DNA of 43,699 bases from Prevotella sp. (GCA_022732315.1 JAIJUV010000004.1:1-43699); one strand, 5' to 3'. Shown: positions 7,134 through 17,462, counted from the stretch's first letter. Notes: a model not told the origin generated them from the letters alone. Made by a program: numbers and translations.

Positions 7134-8465
7134 TTATTTAGTTAATTGTTGAACAATCCAAGCCTGCCATTCATCCCACTGCTCCTGATACCAGAAATGA
7201 CCGGTCATCTGGTAAAGACTCAGTGTCTTTGGCGCTTTCACACTATTATATAATCCGTAAGAAGAAGTAGGAGGAACCACCTCATCATTATATCCAAAAC
7301 TATACCAGCCTGGACAGGTAATGCGACGGGCAAAGTTGGCGCCATCATAATAGCGGGCACCTTCCAATCGCATTTTCTCTAACTCCGTAAGTTTCTGCTC
7401 TTTCCATGCAGCTCCCAGAACCTGATTCTCCTTATAGAAATAGTGAGGCCAACCGCCTGCAACTCCGTGAATTTCAGCCTCGTAATCGCACATGGCATCA
7501 TGTACAGGTGCCAGGAAGGTGATGCGCTTATCGAGTGCTGCCACAGCAAGGGAGAGGAATCCACCCTGGGATGAACCCGTTACACCGATGGTCTTGCCAT
7601 TCCACTGAGGCAGGGAAGCAATGAAATCAACTCCACGAACGGCTCCTGTTACCACTCTCTTATAAGAGTTACGGTTCGGATTTTCGAGATTGGTATCCCA
7701 ATAACCGTTCAGTTCGCCATTGGCAAGATCATCATATACCTTCTGTTCCATGGTAACAGGCACTCCGTGGATACCGATTTCAAGGACGATGCACTCGGAA
7801 GGTGCTGTGTAGGTGTCGCCCGAATAAGGACGAACACCTGCACCAGGAACTCGAAGCAAGGCTGGATACTTGCCTTCTTTCACCGGTACGCTCAAGATGC
7901 CGTACATCTTAGAGCCCCAGCGATTGTTGTTATAACTGATTTCAAAAACTCTCTTGTCCTTGGTGCAACGCTCTGGCAGGAGAACCATCGTTGGGTTGAG
8001 GTCGTTCTGGCGAGCCTCATCGAGTGCTTTCTTCCAGAAGGCATCGAAATCCTTCGGTTCCTGGGCGAAAGGAAGAATCTTCTCTGGTGAAAAACCTGCG
8101 GTGCAGAGTCCTTCGTATTTTCTTCCATCCACATGAGCGATAACCTTGAAGCGATAGAAACCCGGCTGCTTCAGTGCCCCACTCCATTTCATCGTTCCAT
8201 CCTTGAGGGTGGTACTTTTCTTCACTTCTGGAAACATCACCGGACCAGCCTCGTAATCGATTTTCACATGATCTAATAATGTTCCACTCTTGCGGACATT
8301 CACCGTGAAGGTTGCCTTCTCGCCTACCCGATAATTCCAATCCTGGTGATCAGGTGTCACTATGACCTCAATATTGTGACCTTTTATCTGGGCGCTCAGG
8401 TCAAAAGACCCGAGCATCCCCATCACAACAACTATCATTATAAACCTAAAAACATGCTGCTTCAT
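7134..8465 (-). CDS. CE7-type acetyl esterase with N-terminal Ig-like domain
   Basis: A 443-residue exported esterase. A signal peptide (residues 1-25) is followed by an Ig-like beta-sandwich (about 30-125) and an alpha/beta-hydrolase domain of the AXE1/CE7 family (PF05448, about 130-440). The triad is visible: nucleophile S299 in GSSQGG, D394 in GYNDEVVPP and H423 in TGHFWYQEQ; the oxyanion segment PGAGVRPYSG also fits. Known CE7 enzymes remove acetyl groups from xylan or short oligosaccharides. Here, as first gene of a mannan operon, the likely substrate is acetylated (gluco)mannan oligosaccharides in the periplasm; that specificity is inferred from context. Transcription starts in the divergent control region shared with SusC. 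Confidence 0.87.
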   Translation of the reverse strand: MKQHVFRFIMIVVVMGMLGSFDLSAQIKGHNIEVIVTPDHQDWNYRVGEKATFTVNVRKSGTLLDHVKIDYEAGPVMFPEVKKSTTLKDGTMKWSGALKQPGFYRFKVIAHVDGRKYEGLCTAGFSPEKILPFAQEPKDFDAFWKKALDEARQNDLNPTMVLLPERCTKDKRVFEISYNNNRWGSKMYGILSVPVKEGKYPALLRVPGAGVRPYSGDTYTAPSECIVLEIGIHGVPVTMEQKVYDDLANGELNGYWDTNLENPNRNSYKRVVTGAVRGVDFIASLPQWNGKTIGVTGSSQGGFLSLAVAALDKRITFLAPVHDAMCDYEAEIHGVAGGWPHYFYKENQVLGAAWKEQKLTELEKMRLEGARYYDGANFARRITCPGWYSFGYNDEVVPPTSSYGLYNSVKAPKTLSLYQMTGHFWYQEQWDEWQAWIVQQLTK

Positions 8466-8927
8466 TGTTCAATCGTTATTAATTTATTGCTAATTGTTTA
8501 TTTTCTGTTTTACGGCTGCAAAGATACTGCAAATTTTCGAACTTCTCATGTATTTTTTTGCTCAATAAACATACTTTTCTGCAAAGATGAAAAAAAGTGC
8601 TTATTTTTAAAATCCAATGATACTAATATCATATAAGGATGCTAAATAATATAAGGTACGCGAACATTATATATAATATATCACCCCAACGGAATCTATT
8701 GATTCCAAACTTCTTTCCCGAGAAAAGAATCTATGAAAAGCATCCCAAGTCTACAAACATCATAAAATCATTTTTTTGCAAGAAATTTGCTATAAAGTAA
8801 AAAAGTATCAGCAATTAGCAAAATAAGTATATTGTTTTTCATAAAAAAGCAGTAATTTTGCAGCGGAAATAGGAAAAAAGGCTTAACCACCTCCTAAAAC
8901 CAACAAAACTAACAAAACAAGGAATTT
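8466..8927. promoter_or_regulatory. Divergent control region between CE7 operon and SusC operon
   Basis: This 462-base AT-rich gap separates the two arms of the mannan locus. Toward the left it holds a minus-strand -7 box TATCTTTG (8519-8526) for the CE7 operon; no -33 box is evident, as is common for promoters that need an activator. Toward the right is the SusC promoter. Between them is a perfect inverted repeat GGAATC-TATT-GATTCC at 8691-8706, a candidate regulator site. No open frame with coding character is seen. Confidence 0.6.
8832..8860 (+). promoter_or_regulatory. Promoter of the first SusC operon
   Basis: -33-like TTG at 8832-8834 and perfect -7 box TAATTTTG at 8853-8860, giving a start near 8867 and a leader of about 60 bases, purine-rich before the SusC ATG. 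Confidence 0.65.
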
Positions 8928-11900
8928 ATGAACATCAAAAGTAGAGAAAAGTTGCTTGCTGGTGTGGCAGCCCTGAGTCTTCTCGGCATCTCTCCTCAGC
9001 AAACTTTTGCAGCCAGAATCACAACGAGTCAAGCTGTACAACAAACTAAAAAGATCACTGGTAACGTTTCTGACCCAATGGGACCTATCATTGGCGCTAC
9101 AGTGAAAGTGAAAGGTACTAAAAATGCCGCAGTAACCGACATGGACGGTAACTACACCCTCAACGTAGCTACCGGACAGACCGTAGAGGTATCTTACGTA
9201 GGATACATCACCAAATCATTCAAGGTGGGCGGTCAAAGCAAATACGACATTACATTGACTGAAGATAACAACAATCTTCAGGAAGTAGTGGTTGTAGGTT
9301 ATGGTACCATGAAGAAGAGCGACCTCGCTGGTGCTTCCGCTTCTATGGACGAAAAGACTTTGAAGCAGACTCCTATCACCAACGTTGACCAGGCTTTCCA
9401 AGGAAAGATTTCCGGTGTGAACGCTGTCCAGACTTCTGGTCAGCCAGGTTCTGCCGTAGCCGTTAGCGTGCGTGGTATCGCTACTATCAACGCCAACTCT
9501 GAGCCATTGTACGTTGTAGATGGTGTTATCTTCAACTCTCAGAGCAACAGCGGTTCATCACTCGGTTTGGGTGATAAGCTCGGTAACGGTGATCACTCTG
9601 CCGTATCTCCTCTTTCTTTGATCAACCCTAGCGATATCGTGAGCATGGAGGTATTGAAGGATGCTTCCGCCACCGCCATCTATGGTGCCCAGGGTGCCAA
9701 TGGTGTCGTTTTGATTACCACTAAGAAGGGTAAGGCAGGCGAAGCTAAGTTTACCTATACCGGTAGCGTTGCAGCAAGCCGTCAGAACAAGCGTTTGGAC
9801 ATCATGAACCTGCGCGAGTTTGCTGAATACTATAACGATTTGGCTAACCAGGGCGAGATTTCCAAGCCAGACGCTGTATATAGCGATCCATCAATTCTCG
9901 GTATCGGTACCAACTGGCAGGATGCTATCTTCCAGACAGCCTGGCAGCAGTCACACCAGATTGCAGCAGAAGGTGGTACTGATAAGGTAAACTACTATAT
10001 CTCAGGCAACTGGACAGACCAGGACGGTACCATCATCGGTTCTGAATTCCAGCGCTACTCTATGCGTGTGAACCTCTCTGCACAGTTGAAGAAGTGGTTC
10101 AAGCTCGGTTTGAATGCTACTTATTCCAAGACATCAGAGAGTTTGAAACTGGCTGACGGTTCTGAAGGTTTGATCAACTACTCTCTGACAACTCCTCCAG
10201 ATATTCAGATTTACAATATCGACGGTGGTTATTCCAGCGTATCAAAAGAAGGATTCACCAACCCTAACCCTATCGCCATGGCAATGGAAGATGATATTCT
10301 GCTCGACCGCCAGAGCTTGAACGGTAGTGTCTTCGCAGATATCACCCTGATGAAGGGATTGACCTGGCACAGCCAGTTAGGTTTCGATATCGGTGCATCC
10401 AAGGCAGATACCTACAGTCCGATGATAGACCTCGGAACCTGGAAGCGAAAGAACAACCAGAGCCGTCAGCAGAAGAACAGCAATACCTTCTGGTCATTGA
10501 ACAACTATCTGCAATATTCTACCAATTTCGGCAAACATAGTATCACAGCCATGCTCGGTCAGGAGTGCTGGGAATCAAAATATGACTATTTAGCAATACT
10601 CAACACCCAGCTTCCTAACGATGTAGTTCACAACCCGGCATTGGGACAGGGCGACCCTAAGCCTTTCGCAGGATGGGGAAGTTCATCTATGGCTTCCTTC
10701 TTCACCCGTGAGACTTACAACTACGACGACCGTTATCTCGCTACCTATACCTATCGTTATGATGGTAGCTCTAACTTCGGTCCAAACAACCGTTGGGCAG
10801 GTTTCCACTCATTGGCTTTGGGTTGGCGTTTCACCAACGAGAAGTTCATGAAGGACATCAAGTGGCTGAGCAACGGTAAGTTGCGTCTCGGTTGGGGTCA
10901 GACAGGTAACTCCAACATTGGTGGCTATAAGTGGGGTTCTGCCATGAGCACCATGGATACAGCCCTCGGAACCAGTTTCCGTCCTGCCAACCTGAAGAAC
11001 CTCGATATCAAGTGGGAGACTCAGGAGCAGTGGAACGTAGGTCTCGACCTCGGTTTCTTAAACAACCGTATAAACCTGACCGTTGACTGGTATAAGAAGA
11101 TGAGTAAGGATATGTTGATGCAGCTCAACCTGCCTTCTATCATGGGTACCAGCGGTAACCAGTCTTCAGCCCTCGCAGCACCATACGGCAACTATGGAGA
11201 TATCGAGAACACAGGTCTTGAGATTGCCCTCAACACTCACCCTATCGTCACCAAGGACTTCGACTGGAGTTCAGACGTTACCATCTCTATCAACAAGAAC
11301 AAGTTGAAGAGTCTTTCCGGCAGTACCGCATTGCTTGGTAAGGGTCAGTGGAGCGACGTGGTATCTCGTTCTATTCCAGGCGAATCACTCTACGGTTTCT
11401 ATGGTTACGTAGTAGAGGGAGTATATAAGGATCTCGAAGACATCCTCAGTTCTCCGGTTCAGACACTCCAGAAGAACAACTACAATGAGACCATTGATGC
11501 CGATGGTACCAAGCACTATTCATGGAAAGACGCCAGCCAGCTGAATCGCACCAACACCACCTACGTAGGTGACTTGAAGTACAAGGACATCAACAAAGAT
11601 GGCAAGATTGATGAGAATGATAAGACCAACATCGGTTCTCCACTCCCTAAGTGGACCTTCGGATGGAACAACACCTTCCGCTACAAGAACTTCGACCTGA
11701 ATATCTTCATCAACGGTTCTGTAGGTGCCAAGGTAGCCAACTATCTGAACATGAAGATGACTCACATGAACTCTCCATGGAGCAACCAGTTGAAGGATGT
11801 CAACAAGCGAGTTCACCTCGTAGCCAAGGATGGCAACTACACAGGCAACTGGTATGACAACATCTCTAATTTGACAGTTGACAATCCAAACTCGATGTAC

Positions 11901-12209
11901 CCACGTGCTTCCATCAACGACCCTAACGATAACGACGCATTCAGCGACCGTTATATCGAGGATGGTTCATACGTACGCTTGAAGAGCATGGCTTTGGGAT
12001 ACACATTCGACCAGAAGCTCATCCAGAAGATTGGTCTCACCAACCTCCGACTGACTCTCACTGCGTCTAACCTCTTCACCATCACCGGTTACAGCGGTTA
12101 CGACCCAGAGGTAGGTCTCTCTACTCAGAGTGCAAATGTATATGGTCTGGACTTCGGTCGCTACCCTTCTCCAACCACCATTACATTCGGTCTGAACTTA
12201 TCATTCTAA
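8928..12209 (+). CDS. SusC-like TonB-dependent transporter (mannan locus)
   Basis: A 1093-residue outer-membrane protein. Order: signal peptide (to about residue 28), carboxypeptidase-regulatory-like beta-sandwich (about 42-115, with GPIIGATVKVKGT), TonB box region LQEVVVVGYGT, plug domain (about 120-235, with the SGVNAVQTSGQPGS and VLKDASATAIYGAQGANGVVLITTKKG blocks), then a 22-strand barrel ending in the terminal aromatic LSF. It imports oligosaccharides with the SusD partner 18 bases downstream. Its place opposite the GH26/GH130 operon and upstream of a GH26-GH5 enzyme points to (gluco)mannan oligosaccharides as cargo. Confidence 0.95.
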   Translation: MNIKSREKLLAGVAALSLLGISPQQTFAARITTSQAVQQTKKITGNVSDPMGPIIGATVKVKGTKNAAVTDMDGNYTLNVATGQTVEVSYVGYITKSFKVGGQSKYDITLTEDNNNLQEVVVVGYGTMKKSDLAGASASMDEKTLKQTPITNVDQAFQGKISGVNAVQTSGQPGSAVAVSVRGIATINANSEPLYVVDGVIFNSQSNSGSSLGLGDKLGNGDHSAVSPLSLINPSDIVSMEVLKDASATAIYGAQGANGVVLITTKKGKAGEAKFTYTGSVAASRQNKRLDIMNLREFAEYYNDLANQGEISKPDAVYSDPSILGIGTNWQDAIFQTAWQQSHQIAAEGGTDKVNYYISGNWTDQDGTIIGSEFQRYSMRVNLSAQLKKWFKLGLNATYSKTSESLKLADGSEGLINYSLTTPPDIQIYNIDGGYSSVSKEGFTNPNPIAMAMEDDILLDRQSLNGSVFADITLMKGLTWHSQLGFDIGASKADTYSPMIDLGTWKRKNNQSRQQKNSNTFWSLNNYLQYSTNFGKHSITAMLGQECWESKYDYLAILNTQLPNDVVHNPALGQGDPKPFAGWGSSSMASFFTRETYNYDDRYLATYTYRYDGSSNFGPNNRWAGFHSLALGWRFTNEKFMKDIKWLSNGKLRLGWGQTGNSNIGGYKWGSAMSTMDTALGTSFRPANLKNLDIKWETQEQWNVGLDLGFLNNRINLTVDWYKKMSKDMLMQLNLPSIMGTSGNQSSALAAPYGNYGDIENTGLEIALNTHPIVTKDFDWSSDVTISINKNKLKSLSGSTALLGKGQWSDVVSRSIPGESLYGFYGYVVEGVYKDLEDILSSPVQTLQKNNYNETIDADGTKHYSWKDASQLNRTNTTYVGDLKYKDINKDGKIDENDKTNIGSPLPKWTFGWNNTFRYKNFDLNIFINGSVGAKVANYLNMKMTHMNSPWSNQLKDVNKRVHLVAKDGNYTGNWYDNISNLTVDNPNSMYPRASINDPNDNDAFSDRYIEDGSYVRLKSMALGYTFDQKLIQKIGLTNLRLTLTASNLFTITGYSGYDPEVGLSTQSANVYGLDFGRYPSPTTITFGLNLSF

Positions 12210-12227
12210 CATCCAAAACGAACAGTT

Positions 12228-13988
12228 ATGAAATTTAAGAACATTAAATATACAGCATTTGTAATGCTCCTCGCTATGGGAATGACCTCTTGCGGTGACT
12301 TCCTTGACAAGCCGGTAGAGGACAATTACAACACAGAGAACTATTACAACGGTGATGCTTCCTGCATCTCTGGCGTAAACTATCTCTACAACTCACCTTG
12401 GTATGATTTCCAGCGTGGATTCATCAAGGTAGGTGAAATCATGTCGGGTAATATGTATTGGGGATCAAGCCCTTACATGAACTTCAGTACCAATGGTACC
12501 GATGAGGACCTGGTGAACATGTCTTACTCACTCTGGGCAGAGATTGGCCACTGCAGCACTGTTTACGAGTCATTGCAGAACGCTATCAACACCTCTGAGA
12601 AGGTGAAGAACCAGTGTTTGGGCGAGTGCCTTGCCTGGAAGGCGATGGCATACTTCTATCTGGTACGCTCCTTCGGTGATGTGCCTATCATCCACAGCAA
12701 CTCTGAAACGCTTAGCAAGGGTGACTACAACCAGAAGAGCAAGGTAGAGAAGGCTGATGTATACGAATACATCGTCATGACCCTGGAAAAGGCGATGGAG
12801 CTTCTTCCTAAGGAAAAGAGCACCACAGGCCGCATCGACTACTATTGCGCAGAAGGTTTGCTCAGTAAGGCTTATCTGACCAAGGCTGGTGTTTCAGGCA
12901 CTTTGAATCAGGACGATTTGAAGAAGGCTGCCGAATATGCCAAGGATGTTATCGAGAACTCTGGCAGAGGATTGATGGAGCACTACGAGGATATCTTCCG
13001 TGGTTCAAACCAGTTCTGCGATGAGATTATGATTGCATGGCGCTGGACAGTAGGTTCTCAGTGGACTTCTCAGAATACCCTCCAGAGCGACTTGGCTCCA
13101 GATGGTTTCGACGAGAATGGTGACTGCTGGGGCGGTTGGGGCGGTCCATCTCTCGACTTGATGGAAGCTTTCGGTGTATCTCCTAAGGATGATCCAGCAA
13201 GTCGTGTAGATCCAGATCACCGCCGCAAGGCTACCATCATGATGCCAGGCGATGTTTACTCTTACTTCTGGAGAGATCACGACCTTCCTGCCAGTGCACA
13301 GAAGGATGGTATCAAGAAGGGATTCTCTTACCTGGATTTCTGGTATAACAAAGCCTACAACTCAGCAGCAACAGGTCAGTGCCAGGGTCCTTGCGGTGGT
13401 AACAACGTGAAGCATCTCTATGGCGACAACTTCGACCACAAGGCAGAATTGGGTATCACTCCAGCTCGTATGTCAAATGCCCTCCCTACTCCACTTCTCC
13501 GTCTGTCAGACATCTATCTGATTTATGCAGAGGCACAGGTACTGATGGGTAATCCTACCGACCAGCTTGCCCTGGATTGCTTCAACGAGGTACGCGGACG
13601 TGCATACGAGTGGCAGGGATTCGTAAGAAAGACCACTCTCACATTCGATGATATCTGGAAGGAGCGCCGCCTGGAGTTTGCCGGTGAGGGTGACCGCTGG
13701 TACGACTACGTGCGCCGTGCATACTACGATACAGATGCATGCGTTCAGGAATTGAAGGCACAACACCGCAACGCTATGTGGAACTGCGATGAAGTTTACA
13801 AGGCATACTACAACAGCGGCACATGGGACAGCTCTAAGATGCAGTATGATGAGAATACAGCTGCACCTAATGTAACAGCCAGCAGCTTTACATTGCCATT
13901 CCCAACTGAAGACGTAGCCCTGAACCCTAACCTGGGTAGCACCGCAACTCCAGTACACGTAGATGTACGTAATACATTCAGTTATTAA
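12228..13988 (+). CDS. SusD-like glycan-binding lipoprotein
   Basis: A 586-residue outer-surface lipoprotein that forms the lid of the SusC transporter. The lipobox is MTSCGDFLDKP with the acylated Cys near residue 22. The N-terminal TPR-rich SusD domain and the C-terminal RagB/SusD domain are recognisable, with the typical blocks AWKAMAYFYLVRSFGDVPII, GRIDYYCAEGLLSKAYL and LPTPLLRLSDIYLIYAEAQ, and near the end WKERRLEFAGEGDRWYDYVRR. It follows the SusC gene by 18 bases. Sequence between residues 255 and 400 is Trp-rich and likely carries the sugar-binding face. Confidence 0.94.
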   Translation: MKFKNIKYTAFVMLLAMGMTSCGDFLDKPVEDNYNTENYYNGDASCISGVNYLYNSPWYDFQRGFIKVGEIMSGNMYWGSSPYMNFSTNGTDEDLVNMSYSLWAEIGHCSTVYESLQNAINTSEKVKNQCLGECLAWKAMAYFYLVRSFGDVPIIHSNSETLSKGDYNQKSKVEKADVYEYIVMTLEKAMELLPKEKSTTGRIDYYCAEGLLSKAYLTKAGVSGTLNQDDLKKAAEYAKDVIENSGRGLMEHYEDIFRGSNQFCDEIMIAWRWTVGSQWTSQNTLQSDLAPDGFDENGDCWGGWGGPSLDLMEAFGVSPKDDPASRVDPDHRRKATIMMPGDVYSYFWRDHDLPASAQKDGIKKGFSYLDFWYNKAYNSAATGQCQGPCGGNNVKHLYGDNFDHKAELGITPARMSNALPTPLLRLSDIYLIYAEAQVLMGNPTDQLALDCFNEVRGRAYEWQGFVRKTTLTFDDIWKERRLEFAGEGDRWYDYVRRAYYDTDACVQELKAQHRNAMWNCDEVYKAYYNSGTWDSSKMQYDENTAAPNVTASSFTLPFPTEDVALNPNLGSTATPVHVDVRNTFSY

Positions 13989-14024
13989 TACCTATAGTTA
14001 TTAATCAATTAAGAGAATTTCATT

Positions 14025-15398
14025 ATGAAAATCAAGAATATAAATGGGGCTTTGTTCGCCGTGGCACTTGCAGCAGTCAGCGCAGGATTCACTTCTTGCG
14101 AGGACGAGCCAGACAAGTATGAAATTGCAGGCGGAACCCCTACCATCAATTATGTTCGTCCTGTGGATGCAGCCAGCAAGGACTCTCTGCTCACAGAAGC
14201 TTCGCTCAACAATACCATCTGTATTGTGGGTAGAAACCTGAGAAGTGTGACCAAGATCAACTTCAACGACCAGGCTGCCGTACTGAATACCAGCTACATG
14301 ACGGACAACACCATCATCGTAACAGTGCCAAAGAACATTCCAGGCAAGGTGACTGACAAGATTTACTTCATCACCAACAACAAGGACACTTTGGACTACA
14401 ACTTCAAGACCGTGGTTCCTGCCCCTACCATCAACGGTATGAGCAACGAGTGGGCGGCTCCTGGCGAAGAGGTTACCATCAATGGTGACTACTTCCTGGA
14501 TTACGCAGATAGTCATCTGACTATCAAGGTGGGTGATAACTACACCATCCCTTACGAGGATTTGAAGATCAGCCTGAACAGCATCCGTTTCAACATGCCG
14601 GAAGATATGCCTAAGCATGAGCCTATCACCATCACAACCATCAATGGTACAACCAAGGCAGGCTTCCGCTACATGGACAACCGCGGTATGCTCTTCGACT
14701 TCGATACTCCTTGGAAGGAAGGTGGAGATGTATTGGGCAACAATGGCTGGCACAATCGCGACATCAAGAGCGATGCTACCTCATTGAGCGGCAACTTCCT
14801 CGTGATGGGCGATGCCGACATGGATACAAATGGTGCCTGGAACGACGGTAACTTCTCGTTCGAATACTGGCCAGGAAGCTGGCAGGACCCAGAGACTTAC
14901 TCTAGCCGTCCACGTATGCAGGACCTCGCCGACTTCAGCGACTGGAAGAACATGAGTCTGAAGTTCGAGATGTACATCGACAAGGACAACGCCTGGTCTG
15001 CAGCCCCAATGCAGATCTACTTCGGCAGCAGCAGCCTCATCTCAAACGGTGCGGCAGGTGTGAAGGATATCTATGGCAATACATTGGCTGGAGCCAACAA
15101 CACCTTCTTCCATGAGCAGGGTCAGTTGGCACGTGCCCTCTACATGCCATGGCAGAACAACGAAGACAAGCTCTATCACACAGATGGAAAATGGGTAACC
15201 GTTACCCTCCCTTTGGCCAACTTCGTTTACGACTATGATGGCAACAAGGGACTGAAGTACAGCGGTGTGGGCGACTTCGACGCCTTCAACATCTTCATTG
15301 TCAAGGGTGCCTACAACGACGCATCAGTATTGCCTACAGGTGTGAAGTGTCACCCAATCATCAAGATTGACAACATCCGTGTGGTTCCAAATAAATAA
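14025..15398 (+). CDS. Surface glycan-binding lipoprotein (TIG + SGBP_B-like domain)
   Basis: A 457-residue lipoprotein with lipobox GFTSCEDEPD. Two IPT/TIG Ig-like repeats follow (about 40-120 and 122-210; repeat signature 'xxGxxVTIxGxxF' appears as APGEEVTINGDYF). The C-terminal half (about 215-457) resembles the SGBP_B carbohydrate-binding domain found in xyloglucan and mannan loci, rich in exposed aromatics (FEYWPGSW, WQNNEDKLYHTDGKW) and ending in KIDNIRVVPN. Its role is to hold polysaccharide at the cell surface beside SusCD. It lies 36 bases after the SusD gene and 19 bases before the next lipoprotein. The ligand is inferred from context as glucomannan. Confidence 0.85.
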   Translation: MKIKNINGALFAVALAAVSAGFTSCEDEPDKYEIAGGTPTINYVRPVDAASKDSLLTEASLNNTICIVGRNLRSVTKINFNDQAAVLNTSYMTDNTIIVTVPKNIPGKVTDKIYFITNNKDTLDYNFKTVVPAPTINGMSNEWAAPGEEVTINGDYFLDYADSHLTIKVGDNYTIPYEDLKISLNSIRFNMPEDMPKHEPITITTINGTTKAGFRYMDNRGMLFDFDTPWKEGGDVLGNNGWHNRDIKSDATSLSGNFLVMGDADMDTNGAWNDGNFSFEYWPGSWQDPETYSSRPRMQDLADFSDWKNMSLKFEMYIDKDNAWSAAPMQIYFGSSSLISNGAAGVKDIYGNTLAGANNTFFHEQGQLARALYMPWQNNEDKLYHTDGKWVTVTLPLANFVYDYDGNKGLKYSGVGDFDAFNIFIVKGAYNDASVLPTGVKCHPIIKIDNIRVVPNK

Positions 15399-15417
15399 AC
15401 TTATAATCTGAATTGAA

Positions 15418-17415
15418 ATGAAAAAGATAAGCAAAATATTCGCCATGTTGGTGGTAGCCCTCGTAGGGCTATCGCTGACAGCGTGCAACGACGGAGATGA
15501 TCTCTCTACCAATCAGTACGGCAACGACATCTCCCTCCAGTCATTCGGTCCATGCCCAGTGCTCCGTGGCGGTACCTTATATCTCTATGGTACCAATCTG
15601 GACCAGATTGAGTCTGTCAACCTTCCAGGTGCAGACCCTATCACCGCATACGAGATTCTCCAGAGCGGCTACAACAGCAAGATTTCCATCCAGGTTCCTG
15701 CTGAGAAATGCGAACCGGGTCAGATTGTCCTGAAGACCAAGAAGGGTGGCGAGATTACATCCGTATCTCCTATCACCTATCGTGAGGACATCGAAATCAC
15801 CCAGTTCTTCGTAGGTAGCGAAGGTACTATGGTGGGTAATATAGGTGATGTGGTAACCATCAAGGGTGATTACCTCAACCTGATGCACGGTGTAATCTTC
15901 GCCGGCAGCGATACCATCAAGGAAGCAGAGTTCGTAGGTCACGACCGCTATACCATCCAGGTGAAGATTCCAGCAGAGGCTCGTACAGGTGTCATCACAT
16001 TGACAGATACCATCAAGGACGGTACGTCTCTGGAGACCAAGGAAGAGTTGACCATCAATACACCTGAGGCTACTCCTATCAAGGACCGCAACATCAAGGC
16101 TGGTGAGGTATTGAGCATCAAAGGTTCTTCTTTCGACCAGATTGTCAGCGTGAAGTTTGAGGGCGCAACAGTAGATGCAGCCGACTTCGAGTCACAGAGT
16201 GCAGCAGAGATTACCGTAAAGGTTCCTGCCAAGGCTACCGATGGTACCTTCTATGTAGTAACCAAGAGCGGCATCGAAGTTCCAGTGGGCAACATCATTA
16301 CCGTGGTTCCAACCCAGCTCGTTGCAACTCCTAACCCAGTGAAAAATGGTGCAGAAATCACTATCACCGGTAAGGATATGGATCTGATTTCAGGCATTGC
16401 CTTCCCTAATGCAGCAGCATCTCAGCTCAACAAGGTTGAGACAACCAAGGTAACAGCCACTGTTCCTGAGGATGCACAGGAAGGCGACATCACATTGAGC
16501 CTAGCCAACGGCAAGACTGTAACAGTAGCCTATACATTGGTAAAGCCAACCGTAGTTTCTTGCACACCAGCAGCCATCACAGCTGGCGACAAGACCAAAA
16601 TCAATGGTACAGACCTCGACCTCGTGAAGAGCATCACCTTCCCTGGCGATGTTGAGCAGACCGTAGAGAAATTTGTAGCACAGAATGCTAATGCCATCGC
16701 TGTAACAGTTCCTGCTGCTTGTGCAGGTACAGGCTTCAAACTCAACCTGAAGAATGGTACAACCATAGAGTTGAAGGATGCATTGAGCATCAAGGCAGCT
16801 ACAGATCCAGCTATTGCTTCTGTCACTCCAGGTGAAGCTATCGCAGGTTCAACCATCACCATCACAGGTAAGAACTTCCAGAACATCCAGAACCTCTATA
16901 TCGGTTCTTACAAGGTAAACCGCTATACATCTCGTACCAATACAGAGATTGTATGCCAGGTTCCTGCCAATGCAGAAGTTGGTACCTACAAGATTGTGAT
17001 GGAAGACCAAGACGGCAACAAGATTGAAGGTCCAGAATTCAAGGTGGTTCCTGCAGAGAAGGATATTGCAGAACTTGTAACGAATATGGATAATGGGAAA
17101 ATAACATATCCATTTGATTTCTCATGGTCAAGTGGCAGTGGAAAATTCTATTTAACCAAAGAAGTATTTGAGAAAGTAAAGGTAAAAGTTGGTTCTAAGC
17201 TGATTGTTTACAAAGACCCTACCGTCAAGGGACAAGTACAGATCAACAAGAATGAAGATGGTTGGCCAAACATTACAACTATCTCAGATTGGAATCCTTC
17301 TGAAAGTAAACTTGAATATGTTTTTGATGAAACAGCAGTAGAAGTTTCAAACTCATGTGGCTTTGCTATTCAGGGCGACTTGACAGGAGTAACCAAGATT
17401 GCTATCCTCCCATAA
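15418..17415 (+). CDS. Multi-TIG surface lipoprotein with C-terminal binding module
   Basis: A 665-residue lipoprotein (lipobox LSLTACNDGD). Six or so IPT/TIG repeats form a long stalk from about residue 40 to 545; each repeat has a 'GxxxTIxGxxxxxIxxVxFxG...VxVP' pattern (for example GEVLSIKGSSF, GAEITITGKDM, GSTITITGKNF). The last ~115 residues (about 550-665) are a different beta-rich module with W and G signatures (VGSKLIVYKDPTVKGQVQI, CGFAIQGDLTGVTKIAI). The DNA for that module (from about 17050) is clearly more AT-rich with different codon choice than the GC-leaning stalk, suggesting the tip was exchanged. The likely job is presenting a glycan-binding tip far from the membrane, in a position comparable to SusE/SusF. 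Confidence 0.82.
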   Translation: MKKISKIFAMLVVALVGLSLTACNDGDDLSTNQYGNDISLQSFGPCPVLRGGTLYLYGTNLDQIESVNLPGADPITAYEILQSGYNSKISIQVPAEKCEPGQIVLKTKKGGEITSVSPITYREDIEITQFFVGSEGTMVGNIGDVVTIKGDYLNLMHGVIFAGSDTIKEAEFVGHDRYTIQVKIPAEARTGVITLTDTIKDGTSLETKEELTINTPEATPIKDRNIKAGEVLSIKGSSFDQIVSVKFEGATVDAADFESQSAAEITVKVPAKATDGTFYVVTKSGIEVPVGNIITVVPTQLVATPNPVKNGAEITITGKDMDLISGIAFPNAAASQLNKVETTKVTATVPEDAQEGDITLSLANGKTVTVAYTLVKPTVVSCTPAAITAGDKTKINGTDLDLVKSITFPGDVEQTVEKFVAQNANAIAVTVPAACAGTGFKLNLKNGTTIELKDALSIKAATDPAIASVTPGEAIAGSTITITGKNFQNIQNLYIGSYKVNRYTSRTNTEIVCQVPANAEVGTYKIVMEDQDGNKIEGPEFKVVPAEKDIAELVTNMDNGKITYPFDFSWSSGSGKFYLTKEVFEKVKVKVGSKLIVYKDPTVKGQVQINKNEDGWPNITTISDWNPSESKLEYVFDETAVEVSNSCGFAIQGDLTGVTKIAILP

Positions 17416-17462
17416 GCTAGAATATTTAACATAAAAAACGCATTTATGTGAAATATAATTTG

